DNA of 40,715 nt from CAYJEO01 sp044432805. GTDB lineage: Bacteria > Bacillota_I > Bacilli_A > RF39 > UBA660. Shown here in pieces: positions 8,978 to 17,020 of the stretch. The stretch covers positions 1 through 40,715 of the forward strand of contig JAWXUI010000009.1 of assembly GCA_044432805.1 (NCBI GenBank). Direction: 5' to 3'. The notes beneath the pieces are model-generated. The model was not told the origin of the DNA, did not search any database, and worked only from the letters and a program-made list of their open reading frames with translations. The position numbers and the translations under genes are program-made. Each line of letters begins with the position of its first letter. Within the stretch, counting starts at the first letter, position 1.

Positions 8978-10762
8978 CTATAATCCACCAGCACTTCCAA
9001 ATGAATCAAGTTCATTTTCAGTTGCAATTACATCAATTTGCATTCTTCTGCTTCCGCATACAAACAAAGCATTTCCCTGTTGGAATTTTTTTATTGCTTC
9101 TTTTTCATTATCATTCAAATCAATTAATTGCGATAAATCCTCAACTGCTTGCTTTTTTAGTCCCATTACTAAATAATAAGATGAGTTATCAAATATAGCT
9201 TTACCTTGAGTAATAACCGAAGGATTAATAAAATCACTTGGTTGTTGCGTTATTATTATTGTTCCAGTATTATATTTTCTACTTCTTCTTTGCACTTGGG
9301 CTAAAAAGTCAGCTCCCAAAGAGTTATTCCCACTTAACAATACATGAGCTTCATCAACCATTAAAATAGTGTTAACTCCACTGTCTAGTGTTAATCCCCA
9401 TGCATATTTTAAAACATTAAAGAATAAAGCATTTCTTATATTTGTATCAGCATTCATTAATTCTCGAATATTAAATCCAATTATTTCACTATTTTTACTG
9501 ATAGTTGTGTGTCCATCAAAATAATATTTTAATTCTTTAACAATTGGTCTTATTTTAAGTTCTAATCTTTCCATTACATCTTTTTCATGAGTAGCTTCTG
9601 GCATAGCAGATAATTTTCCTCTGATTGTTGCATAAACATCTTTAAAAGTAGGATAATCGGTAGATACAAACTGTGTAAAATCAGAATTAAAATCCATTCC
9701 AAACCTTTTATAAGTATCTTGAACAACTTCACTAAACATAGTAATTATATCTTCTGTTATAGAAGGATCATAATATTTCATAAAAGCTTTTAATGTTTGC
9801 AAAGTACGAGTTAAAACAGTATATCCTAATCCTTGTTTAATTTCGTCTTCATCTGCATCCATTATAACTTCAAGTGGATTAATCATTCCAAATTCTCCAC
9901 CTTTACCTAAATCAATAAAGTCCCCACCATACGTTTTTATCATACCTTCAAGTTCACCCTCGGGATCTATTGCAACAATTTGATAGTCATTTCTTATGTG
10001 TGTTCTCAATAACAATTTTGCAGATGTTGATTTACCTGAACCAGAAGTTCCTAAAACAATCATATTAGCATTATTTCTATTATGTTCTTTTTTAGTTTGA
10101 TATAAAAATTGATTAAATAATATAACTCCACCTGAAAAGTCAACTCCCAATAAGCATGACAAACCAGGATCTTTAATACTATCAAATATAAACGGATACA
10201 TAGCTGCTATAGTATTACTTGGAATTGGTGTACCAATTCTTTTTTCTATTTCTTGATCATCATATATTGGAATAATTGATTGTAATATTTGCTTTTGTTC
10301 AAAGCGAAGAGATATTCCTCTCATTTGCATAGCTTCTAAATGATTACGTACTTGTAGTTTTTTAGTAGCTAAAGATTCTTCTGAATCAGCTGTAATCATA
10401 ACATGCATTTGAAAATCAAATATTTTAGTTCCTCCACTTGCAAGTTGTTGAATAAAATATTCTAAAGATTCATAGTCTTGTCTGATTTGCTCTTGCCTGG
10501 TTTTATCATTTTCTTGTCCATAAGCTGTTTTCAATTCAGATATTTCTCTATTTAACATTTTTGTCATAGTAGTAAATGGTAATGGAATATGTTTAATTAC
10601 AACTTTAATTCCAGCCATGCTAGTTAGATTTGCTAAATAACCTTGATTTATAAATTTAGGAAAAGACACAACTGTTAATATAGTTGCGTATTTATCGCTT
10701 ATTATAAAGTCACTACCTCTAAATTCAAGCCCTTTAGGCGCTAATTGTTGTTTTAAATTCAT
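8978..10762 (-). CDS. virB4: VirB4-like T4SS ATPase (motor part)
   Basis: This is the conserved ATPase of type IV secretion, driving assembly and transport at the cytosolic membrane face. Walker A GTSGSGKS spans 238-245. Walker B ILMVDEAH spans 466-473. AQVQRRSRKYNTGTIIITQ, about 488-506, fits the conserved segment after Walker B. At 594 residues it is a little short, and the usual VirB4 N-terminal domain seems to be encoded separately by the preceding gene, whose TAA stop shares one base with this ATG (TAATG). This implies translational coupling. The ribosome site GGTGATGAG lies inside the preceding gene. The family resembles the VirB4-like ATPases of Firmicute integrative elements, but no element hallmarks are present. 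Confidence 0.94.
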   Translation of the reverse strand: MNLKQQLAPKGLEFRGSDFIISDKYATILTVVSFPKFINQGYLANLTSMAGIKVVIKHIPLPFTTMTKMLNREISELKTAYGQENDKTRQEQIRQDYESLEYFIQQLASGGTKIFDFQMHVMITADSEESLATKKLQVRNHLEAMQMRGISLRFEQKQILQSIIPIYDDQEIEKRIGTPIPSNTIAAMYPFIFDSIKDPGLSCLLGVDFSGGVILFNQFLYQTKKEHNRNNANMIVLGTSGSGKSTSAKLLLRTHIRNDYQIVAIDPEGELEGMIKTYGGDFIDLGKGGEFGMINPLEVIMDADEDEIKQGLGYTVLTRTLQTLKAFMKYYDPSITEDIITMFSEVVQDTYKRFGMDFNSDFTQFVSTDYPTFKDVYATIRGKLSAMPEATHEKDVMERLELKIRPIVKELKYYFDGHTTISKNSEIIGFNIRELMNADTNIRNALFFNVLKYAWGLTLDSGVNTILMVDEAHVLLSGNNSLGADFLAQVQRRSRKYNTGTIIITQQPSDFINPSVITQGKAIFDNSSYYLVMGLKKQAVEDLSQLIDLNDNEKEAIKKFQQGNALFVCGSRRMQIDVIATENELDSFGSAGGL

Positions 10763-11307
10763 TAACTCATCACCGTCCCAAACGTCGTATTTTGTCCACC
10801 ATTTAAGAAGTTATCTAATACTACTCTTAAATCTTCATTAGTTGTTTGAAAACTAACCAATCCTGCTTGCGAAAAATCATTAATTAAATTTCTAATTTTC
10901 TTTTGAATCATAGCAGAATCTTTTTCTTTAAATAACAAGAAATATTCAGTATCAACAATATTATTTTCAATAAACATATTACCTTTATTGATATCTTGCA
11001 TTATTAATTTTCTTTTTGCCGGATGGCTTACTTTGTTATATAAAAGTTGTAATTGCGATAGATAAACATTTATATCCACTGGTCTATCTGCAACAACTAT
11101 CCAAAATTCAAAATCTAATTTATCATAAACATATTTTAAATTAGCGATTATATTATTTTGAGTATTATAATCTAATATAAATATATTTCTAGGCATAATT
11201 TTTACACCTGTTACTTTTGTATTATCATCTAATACAATTGTTCCATTTACAATATCTTTAACCGGAACAAATATATCAGTAAATTTACTATCTTTCATCT
11301 TTGCCAT
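10762..11307 (-). CDS. Probable VirB4 N-terminal-domain protein
   Basis: This 181-residue soluble protein has no membrane segments. Its content (FVPVKDIVNGTIVLDD at the start, a mixed alpha/beta body, and a repeated SQLQLLYNK/IRNLINDF pattern) looks like the N-terminal domain of VirB4/TrsE-type ATPases, which are normally one chain. An upstream ATG at 11364 is in frame, but the one at 11307 has a GGAAGGGTTGG site at correct distance and fits the family start, so I chose it; this still overlaps the PrgI-like gene by 20 bases. The stop overlaps the virB4 start by one base. A separate accessory protein is the alternative. The assignment by content is moderate; the coupling is directly visible. 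Confidence 0.62.
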   Translation of the reverse strand: MAKMKDSKFTDIFVPVKDIVNGTIVLDDNTKVTGVKIMPRNIFILDYNTQNNIIANLKYVYDKLDFEFWIVVADRPVDINVYLSQLQLLYNKVSHPAKRKLIMQDINKGNMFIENNIVDTEYFLLFKEKDSAMIQKKIRNLINDFSQAGLVSFQTTNEDLRVVLDNFLNGGQNTTFGTVMS

Positions 11308-11602
11308 TAAAACACCAACCCTTCCAAACAAATTTATTTCTTTCAGTATAAAATTTAAACGCACTTATAATAAACGATAACATATTATGATAATTTGGTA
11401 TTGGTAAAACCAAAAACCCAGTTACTATTCCCGGAGATATAGCTAAAACGGCTATATATGGATTAGAAAGGTCTGGAATTAACATTAAAAGCGCTAAAGA
11501 CAAAGCTAACCCACTTCCGAATAATATTAGATCAAATTTATTAAATAGCCCAAAGATCAATAATGATCTTTTACTATTTGCTGGTATTAAATAATTATCC
11601 AT
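11288..11602 (-). CDS. PrgI/VirB3-like membrane protein
   Basis: This 104-residue protein has two closely spaced membrane helices (about 22-45 and 48-66), a typical PrgI family layout. PrgI/VirB3 proteins sit next to VirB4 in T4SS and tether it to the membrane. The segment SKRSLLIFGLFNKFDLILFGSG resembles PrgI N-termini. A GTG nine bases upstream (11611) is in frame but almost touches the AAAAAGGG ribosome site, so the ATG at 11602 was chosen. The gene order VirB6, PrgI, VirB4 matches Gram-positive conjugative loci. The C-terminal 20 bases overlap the next gene. Confidence 0.8.
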   Translation of the reverse strand: MDNYLIPANSKRSLLIFGLFNKFDLILFGSGLALSLALLMLIPDLSNPYIAVLAISPGIVTGFLVLPIPNYHNMLSFIISAFKFYTERNKFVWKGWCFNGKDER

Positions 11603-11623
11603 TTGTATCACACCCTTTTTATA

Positions 11624-13390
11624 TTATTTTTTAGCCGTAGGTCTTGGACCTTTAGCTACTTTCATTGCTTTCTCTAACCTAGCATCTTTAGCATGCATTT
11701 TACCCATTACATCATGTGTAGCCTTTCTTCCATCTTCAGTTTTTTTAGCTTTTTCATAAGCTTCTTGTTTTATTTCCATATCTGCTCTTTTTGATGCAAC
11801 ATTACTAATTGCATTTGCATCATTAGGATTATTAGCTAATACTGATTCTGCTATACTTAATTCTGAATTTGCTTTCCTTAAATCTATTTGAGTAACTTCA
11901 GAATTCTTTTTAGCGGTGTTATAATTGATTGCAGATGTTATATATTCTCCTGACTTAAATCCTATTTTTTTATAGTTGTTTTCTAATGTTGTTCTTTTGT
12001 TATTATTCAAATTTCCACTTGGATCTAAATCACCCGCTTCTATGCTAACGGAATTCGGTTTTTGATTGTTTATTTGATAGCTTTCTATATCATTTGCAGC
12101 TTTACCAATATCATATGATTTATTCATTTCTTTTAATTCCCTACGCCCACCATAAATAGAGTAAGCATTTTCTAAATCTTTTTTTGCTGCGTCTCTGCGA
12201 GCAACTCTATCGGCAGTTTCAAAGATAGATGTTTTCCCGTCGTTTCCTAGAAGTTTAAAATTTTTACTAGTCTTCATAAATCCATCCGCAAAACTTCTTT
12301 TATGTACTAAGGCATCTGCTCCACCAAGCACTGACGCTGCTCCCTTCCCCAAAAACGGAACTTCCGCAACTCGTTTAAACGGATTCATAGTGAATCCGCC
12401 ATCTAGTTTGATTCCTAACATATCACCTAATAATTTAGGTGCTTCTTTAGCAAATAATAATAATCCTACTATTATCCATGCTCCTGTAAATGGATTTAAA
12501 TCACTTATAGCTTCTCCAGTTGTTGCATCATATACAGAAAATACACCACCTTGCACTATTTCAGAAATAATGAATACAACAAAGAAAATTATAATCAATC
12601 TAACAAACACATCTAAATATGTTTTAATACATGTTTGAACCCAATTATCAAATGTTTTTTGTCCTTTAGGATCTATAGATGAAATAATTGGTATTGGAGC
12701 TATAATTTGCAAAAATGCTAATTTAGCTGAACGTATTGCAACATCAAAAGTAAACATCAATATAATCCACGCAACTAAAATACCTGCAAGTGTTGATATA
12801 ATTGGATGATAATAGTAATCGTAATAACCATTCGTTGAGGAAGTTCTATTAACATCATTAAAACAATTTGTTGTCGCACCCGAGCACGAAAATTCAACTA
12901 ACCCTGATGAGTCATCAGTATAGAAAAAACCTGCCATAATAGAACCAGATATGGTTGAACCCATTTCATCAAAAGAGTCTGCAGCTGTAGAAGATGTTGT
13001 CGCACCCATTATCAGATTACCTAATATATTATTGTCTAAAATTATTGATTGAATAGTGTATGCTGTATTGAAAATAGTAGGTACACTAACTAACAATATT
13101 AACATTATTATTATTTTTTGAATTAATTTACCGGCACCTTTGTCTCCTGTTAAAGTATCCGGATTCAAAAACATTTGTATTAAAGAGAAAGTTACTTTAA
13201 ATAACATTATAAATCCCAAAAATACATATATTCTTCCTGCAAAAGAACTAATAGTATCTTGCGATAAAACGGATATATTCGTAATTTCTATAAAAATCCC
13301 ATAAAAAGCTTCTATAGCCCAATAAATAAGTTCATCAAGTATTCCGAACATACCTCTGACTATTCCACTCCAAAATCCTGATTCTTGCAT
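11624..13390 (-). CDS. VirB6/TrbL-like polytopic T4SS membrane protein
   Basis: This 588-residue protein forms part of the inner-membrane channel of the T4SS. An amphipathic N-terminus (MQESGFWSGIVRGMFGILDE) and membrane helices at about 50-68, 88-107, 195-217, 222-238, 254-278 and 300-318 match the VirB6/TrbL layout. An extracellular loop (about 110-195) holds two cysteines. The remaining 260 residues are cytosolic, charged and rich in Ala, Lys and Asn, with coiled-coil character near 480-560. Such long tails occur in Gram-positive VirB6 proteins. The start is ATG with GAGGTGA. It is 15 bases downstream of the 378-aa gene and 21 upstream of the PrgI-like gene. Confidence 0.85.
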   Translation of the reverse strand: MQESGFWSGIVRGMFGILDELIYWAIEAFYGIFIEITNISVLSQDTISSFAGRIYVFLGFIMLFKVTFSLIQMFLNPDTLTGDKGAGKLIQKIIIMLILLVSVPTIFNTAYTIQSIILDNNILGNLIMGATTSSTAADSFDEMGSTISGSIMAGFFYTDDSSGLVEFSCSGATTNCFNDVNRTSSTNGYYDYYYHPIISTLAGILVAWIILMFTFDVAIRSAKLAFLQIIAPIPIISSIDPKGQKTFDNWVQTCIKTYLDVFVRLIIIFFVVFIISEIVQGGVFSVYDATTGEAISDLNPFTGAWIIVGLLLFAKEAPKLLGDMLGIKLDGGFTMNPFKRVAEVPFLGKGAASVLGGADALVHKRSFADGFMKTSKNFKLLGNDGKTSIFETADRVARRDAAKKDLENAYSIYGGRRELKEMNKSYDIGKAANDIESYQINNQKPNSVSIEAGDLDPSGNLNNNKRTTLENNYKKIGFKSGEYITSAINYNTAKKNSEVTQIDLRKANSELSIAESVLANNPNDANAISNVASKRADMEIKQEAYEKAKKTEDGRKATHDVMGKMHAKDARLEKAMKVAKGPRPTAKK

Positions 13391-13405
13391 TATTTCACCT
13401 CTTCT

Positions 13406-14542
13406 TTAAATATTATCTATACATGTATTTAAATCTGGAATAAATATTCCTAAAATAAAGTTAATTAAAGCTGGCAAAATAAATAATATTGCCACAATAA
13501 TAACTCTTTTAATTAATTTTGTATAAGCTTTTTTCAATTCATCTTCTTTTTCACTAGTAAGCGCTTTAAAGAAGTCTAGTAATGTAAGTGCGATTAAAAG
13601 ACCAATTAAACCAACTCTAATAAATTCAAAAATTCCGTTTAATTCATCCGTTAATGGACTAATTAAATCGCATCCACTTACATCTGTATTAAATTCTGTA
13701 TTTGTTGTTGGCGAATAAGAATCAAAAGTAGTTAAAGTTTGTTCAACAATTGCTATCTCTTCTTCTGTATAAACATCCGAATCAACACAATTAGTTAAAA
13801 AAGATGACACTTGGCTTAGTACATACTCTTTAGAATCTGCCGTAAACGCAGACAAATAACTTGGTAACGATGTCATTTCAGTTCCATAAACTGCATTTAG
13901 CGACACCAACAATTGGGCATCTAATGCATCAGATAAAGAATTAGAATCAGATTGAATAAGAGAACTATTTATTAAAGAATCACACTTCGATTCAGCCTCA
14001 GTTGGAGTACTAAACGAATATTCTGAATAACTATTTTTAAACAGAGTTAACGCCTTTTGCAAAACATTTTCGTACAATGTAGCGGTATTCTCGTGAGTCT
14101 TATCTACGCCCAAACATCCCTCACCGCTGATAGTACAGTCATCAACTGAACTTCCGTAACAAACACTCATTCCCGAACATGAAGAATCTGCATCAGCATA
14201 TATATTAGTCGGGCACATTTCTGTTAATGACGCTGAATTAGATGGAATATCACCGTACTTATTGTCTACAGAGTAAACAGACATGAACGCATTTGGCGCA
14301 TCATTAGTTGAATCTTCATTATAAAAAGATAACCCACCACCGCTAAATTTTACAACTATATTCTTATAATAACAAATGCTAGTCCCTTGACTAGTTCTAC
14401 AAGAATAATTTTCACTAGAATAAGTACAAAGTGTTATAGTATTTTCATCAAAACTATAAGTTGTGTCTGCACTTACTCCACTTATATTTATAATAAAGAA
14501 AAACAAAAATAAAAACGTAAACTTAATATTTTTTAAATTCAT
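13406..14542 (-). CDS. Cys-rich exported protein with a pilin-like two-helix C-terminus
   Basis: Residues 1-25 are a signal peptide ending near VSA. Residues 26-300 form a Ser/Thr/Tyr-rich ectodomain with most of the protein's 12 cysteines. The C-terminal 75 residues have two membrane helices around a short cytosolic loop with DFFKALTSEKEDELKKAY and KRVIIVAILF. This module repeats the layout of the two upstream pilin-like proteins, including a Cys before helix 1 (SGC) and one after helix 2 (NTC). It therefore looks like a pilin-like or channel subunit carrying a large surface domain. It begins the core T4SS operon behind its own extended -10 promoter. The function of the ectodomain is unknown. 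Confidence 0.68.
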   Translation of the reverse strand: MNLKNIKFTFLFLFFFIINISGVSADTTYSFDENTITLCTYSSENYSCRTSQGTSICYYKNIVVKFSGGGLSFYNEDSTNDAPNAFMSVYSVDNKYGDIPSNSASLTEMCPTNIYADADSSCSGMSVCYGSSVDDCTISGEGCLGVDKTHENTATLYENVLQKALTLFKNSYSEYSFSTPTEAESKCDSLINSSLIQSDSNSLSDALDAQLLVSLNAVYGTEMTSLPSYLSAFTADSKEYVLSQVSSFLTNCVDSDVYTEEEIAIVEQTLTTFDSYSPTTNTEFNTDVSGCDLISPLTDELNGIFEFIRVGLIGLLIALTLLDFFKALTSEKEDELKKAYTKLIKRVIIVAILFILPALINFILGIFIPDLNTCIDNI

Positions 14543-14577
14543 AATAACACCTCATAATTATAATCTCATATACATAC

Positions 14578-14586
14578 ATTATAACA
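14578..14586 (-). promoter_or_regulatory. Extended -10 promoter of the core T4SS operon
   Basis: The minus strand reads TGTTATAAT, a perfect extended -10, 35 bases before the 378-aa gene and just after a terminator. A second TATAAT lies closer to the gene. No clear -35 is seen. Confidence 0.65.
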
Positions 14587-14628
14587 TATAAAAAAGCAAT
14601 AATAAACTATAATATTGCTCTTTTTTTT
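14587..14628. terminator. Bidirectional terminator between pilin-like and T4SS genes
   Basis: AGCAATA (14595-14601) pairs with TATTGCT (14613-14619). On the minus strand a run of T follows; on the plus strand an eight-T run follows. It closes the 146-aa gene transcript. Confidence 0.75.
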
Positions 14629-14634
14629 ATCATT

Positions 14635-15075
14635 TTATTCGGAAGGTGTACAGTAACTAGAATCAGAACCTTCTATAAAACAATTAATACAATTAACAAT
14701 TGATGTTTCATCCATTTCTCCACCACTTCTAGGCGCTAAAAGTTGGAAAATCCATATAATAATAGATACTATCAGAAATATAATAACAGCTATAACTGTT
14801 CTTCTTATAAAATTTGTTTTTGCCTTAGACATTGTCTTCTCGTCAGATGAAATAACCGCTTTAGAAAAATCGATCATCCCCATTACAATTAAAACAACAG
14901 GAACAAAAACTCTTACTCCAGTTATTAATAAAGATATTAAATTAGGAATAACAGCAGGAAACGATTGTGATATTCCCCCGCAGGTAACATTGCCTAGTGG
15001 ATTTGCTTCATCTGCCAACACAGGAACTGCGATCATCATTAAAGTAATAAATAATAATACATATCTTTTTTTCAT
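14635..15075 (-). CDS. Pilin-like two-TM protein (VirB2/Mbov_0395 type), copy 2
   Basis: This 146-residue exported protein has a signal peptide (1-21, ending VLADE), Cys in VTCGG, helix 1 (about 50-72, ending MGMIDFSKAV), a short charged loop, helix 2 (about 90-113) and the C-terminal motif NCINCFIE with a third downstream Cys. It aligns by eye with the 113-aa protein encoded upstream and with the end of the 378-aa protein. The pattern matches VirB2/TrbC-type or Mbov_0395-type pilin-like T4SS subunits, which form the membrane pore or short pilus. It has its own promoter and terminator, so it is a single-gene transcript. The paired flanking cysteines suggest disulfide linkage outside the cell. 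Confidence 0.75.
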   Translation of the reverse strand: MKKRYVLLFITLMMIAVPVLADEANPLGNVTCGGISQSFPAVIPNLISLLITGVRVFVPVVLIVMGMIDFSKAVISSDEKTMSKAKTNFIRRTVIAVIIFLIVSIIIWIFQLLAPRSGGEMDETSIVNCINCFIEGSDSSYCTPSE

Positions 15076-15095
15076 ATAACACCTCTATAGTATAA

Positions 15096-15104
15096 ATTAT
15101 ATCA
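15096..15104 (-). promoter_or_regulatory. Extended -10 promoter of the 146-aa pilin-like gene
   Basis: The minus strand reads TGATATAAT, a perfect extended -10, about 20 bases before the start codon and immediately after the terminator of the preceding gene. Confidence 0.65.
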
Positions 15105-15105
15105 T

Positions 15106-15136
15106 AAATAAAAAAAAAACAATATAAAATTGTTTT
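15106..15136 (-). terminator. Strong intrinsic terminator after the 113-aa pilin-like gene
   Basis: AAAACAAT (15116-15123) pairs with ATTGTTTT (15129-15136) around a five-base loop, followed on the minus strand by a run of about ten T. It lies just downstream of the stop codon at 15140. Confidence 0.85.
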
Positions 15137-15139
15137 AAA

Positions 15140-15481
15140 TTAACAGTTGTTACTAATAAAGCAATCAATACATTCAGAAATTCCTTCGTCTTCAGCACCT
15201 GCTGATGCAAGTAAACCAAATACTAGTTGAACTATTGCTACTACAAAGAAAACTAAAACAGCAGCTATTATTCTAGAAATAAATATTTTTTGTGCTTTTT
15301 TGATGTCATCTTCTTTTTGTTGGATAACCGCTTTACCTAAATCAAGCATCCCAAATATAATTAATAAAATCGGTACAACAATTTTAATCATTGTAACCAC
15401 TAAAGAAACAACTCCAGGTAATAATGCTGGAATATCATCAATTCCTCCACAACTTACAGTATCTAATATAAACATAAACAT
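15140..15481 (-). CDS. Pilin-like two-TM protein (VirB2/Mbov_0395 type), copy 1
   Basis: This 113-residue protein has a short N-terminus without a classical signal peptide, Cys in SCGG, helix 1 (about 24-45, ending FGMLDLGKAV), a charged loop (QQKEDDIKKA), helix 2 (about 67-88) and the tail ECIDCFISNNC. It parallels the 146-aa protein and the C-terminus of the 378-aa protein. Only this copy has a full consensus promoter (TTGACA) plus a strong terminator directly after it, so it is the best candidate for the abundant T4SS pilin. The start could be the ATG at 15481 or the in-frame ATG at 15475; both lie downstream of AAGGAGG. Confidence 0.76.
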   Translation of the reverse strand: MFMFILDTVSCGGIDDIPALLPGVVSLVVTMIKIVVPILLIIFGMLDLGKAVIQQKEDDIKKAQKIFISRIIAAVLVFFVVAIVQLVFGLLASAGAEDEGISECIDCFISNNC

Positions 15482-15501
15482 ATACCTCCTTGTTACATAT
15501 A

Positions 15502-15530
15502 ATATTACTTTAAATTTATTTTTTTGTCAA
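15502..15530 (-). promoter_or_regulatory. Sigma-A-type promoter of the 113-aa pilin-like gene
   Basis: A perfect -35 TTGACA (15525-15530) is followed after 17 bases by TAATAT (15502-15507). It lies 21 bases upstream of the gene. This is one of only a few full -35/-10 promoters I found in the window. Confidence 0.75.
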
Positions 15531-15547
15531 TCATATCATCTTATTTT

Positions 15548-16546
15548 TTAAAGTCCTAGGAAACTCCAAAAACCATTTTTCTTAGTTTGTTCCTCACTGC
15601 TATTCATTTTAGTAAATCCAAGTCTAGCTAAAAACGTATTTAATGCGAATGAATCAACTTCTCTATCATCAAGATGTGGCAAATTATAATAAATTTTTGT
15701 CTTTGCTTCATATTCAAATTCTAATACATCCTTAGATGATAACAAACTCTTGTTAAGCATAATTTTTTTATCTTTTCTTTCAGCTAAATCTCTAGGTTTA
15801 GTAATCAAATACTTATTTAAAGATATCGTTGAAGGGTCTAATAAAAATAATATTTCATGACACAAAACTTCTGCACTAGGACTATTATTTATATCTATTA
15901 GCAAAACATCATTACCACTATTAGCAGCAATTATATTACCAATATTGCTTGAATCTGTTGATATTAAGTTTTTATTTCTAAAGTAAACAAAATCCTTTTT
16001 ATCAACTTCTATTCCTTTTACTTTGTAATGTTGAGATAATGCATTAGCCATCATATATGCTAATGATGTTGCGCCCGCTTTTTCATTTAAACTTTTTAAA
16101 CCAATAATTTGAACAGAATTTACTTGAGTATAAACAGTATTATATTCAGTTGAACCTTGATTTTGTTCTATTTGGTGAATATGCGCAACATCCCTATATG
16201 TATTTGGATTATTATATAAATACATAATTCCATCTAGATTTTTTGTAAAATTATAAATACCCATGGATATGATTTTAGATAGATAATCTGGATTAGCACT
16301 TTCTTCATCATCTTGTAAAACTAAAATTAGTTTATCCATATCTAACGCAATAGACAATTTCTGTAAATTTTTAATATTTTTATAATCTTTAATAGAAGTT
16401 ATATCTAAAATCATTCTTTGATAGAAAAAGTTTTGAAAAGTAGAAATAATTTCATCAACTTCAAATTCGCCATCTAAAGACTTAATTATATCAACTTCTA
16501 AAGATTGTAATAAAGTTTTTTGATTATTTGATATAATAACATTCAT
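15548..16546 (-). CDS. tadZ: TadZ/CpaE-like protein with degenerate P-loop
   Basis: TadZ/CpaE proteins are atypical MinD/ParA-fold proteins that place the Tad pilus assembly machine at the membrane. Residues 1-125 fit a receiver-like domain and about 143-300 the ParA-like fold (VQIIGLKSLNEKAGATSLAY, then DVLLIDINN). At the P-loop, where ParA proteins have KGGxGKT, this protein has NEKAGATS (154-161): both the signature and catalytic lysines are replaced. ATP hydrolysis is therefore doubtful, as in other atypical TadZ proteins. The start is ATG with AAGGAG. It follows the TadE-like genes and ends this transcript before the 113-aa pilin-like gene. Confidence 0.8.
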   Translation of the reverse strand: MNVIISNNQKTLLQSLEVDIIKSLDGEFEVDEIISTFQNFFYQRMILDITSIKDYKNIKNLQKLSIALDMDKLILVLQDDEESANPDYLSKIISMGIYNFTKNLDGIMYLYNNPNTYRDVAHIHQIEQNQGSTEYNTVYTQVNSVQIIGLKSLNEKAGATSLAYMMANALSQHYKVKGIEVDKKDFVYFRNKNLISTDSSNIGNIIAANSGNDVLLIDINNSPSAEVLCHEILFLLDPSTISLNKYLITKPRDLAERKDKKIMLNKSLLSSKDVLEFEYEAKTKIYYNLPHLDDREVDSFALNTFLARLGFTKMNSSEEQTKKNGFWSFLGL

Positions 16547-16562
16547 TTAAACAACTCCTTTT

Positions 16563-17009
16563 TTAATCAGCATAATAAAATATAATTGTCTCTCCACTAA
16601 CCGGAATAGTTAGAAGAGAAGATATTATAGGAAAATCAAAATACATATAAGCAACAACCTTATAGTACATTCCCCTAGAACTCTCAAAACCATAAATGCA
16701 ATATTGATAATTACTATTCGGATTTAAAGCTGCTCCACCATTAGTTGCCCCGCTTACAGTTGGACAATTATTGATTCCATTACTGTTAACTCGATAACCA
16801 ATATCAATCAAGAAGGATTCTATTTGTTCTTCTACAGTAGATTGATTAGCAGAATATCCACTATCCGTATTTTCAATAAATTCAATTATTCCATTTTTAA
16901 CTTTGAAAGCTTTTGTATAGCTTAGAGAGCCCACTAAAAGAGCTATAATAACACCAATAAAAACCATCATTATATTAAAAATGGACGCGTTTGCTATAGC
17001 TTCTCTCAT
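16563..17009 (-). CDS. TadE-like pseudopilin, copy 1
   Basis: This 148-residue protein has a very short N-terminus (MREAIANAS), one membrane helix (about 10-35) and an extracellular domain with two cysteines. It is a clear paralogue of the next protein: both have a Cys-Pro start of a loop, a YCIYGFE or ICLYRFE segment and a YMYFD(F/L)P motif near the end. Layout and position fit TadE/TadF-type minor pilins of Tad systems. No signal peptidase I site is seen, and no conventional prepilin leader with Glu+5. The start is ATG with GAGGTGA, 11 bases from the previous gene. Confidence 0.7.
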   Translation of the reverse strand: MREAIANASIFNIMMVFIGVIIALLVGSLSYTKAFKVKNGIIEFIENTDSGYSANQSTVEEQIESFLIDIGYRVNSNGINNCPTVSGATNGGAALNPNSNYQYCIYGFESSRGMYYKVVAYMYFDFPIISSLLTIPVSGETIIFYYAD

Positions 17010-17020
17010 TTGCTCACCTC

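Noticed and set aside
3733..15481. Interpretation of the T4SS as part of an integrative conjugative element
   Set aside because: No relaxase, integrase, attachment repeat or replication gene was found in the window, and both flanks are housekeeping genes. The tRNA-Leu next to the locus has an intact 3' end, and I saw no second copy of its 3' end at the left border.
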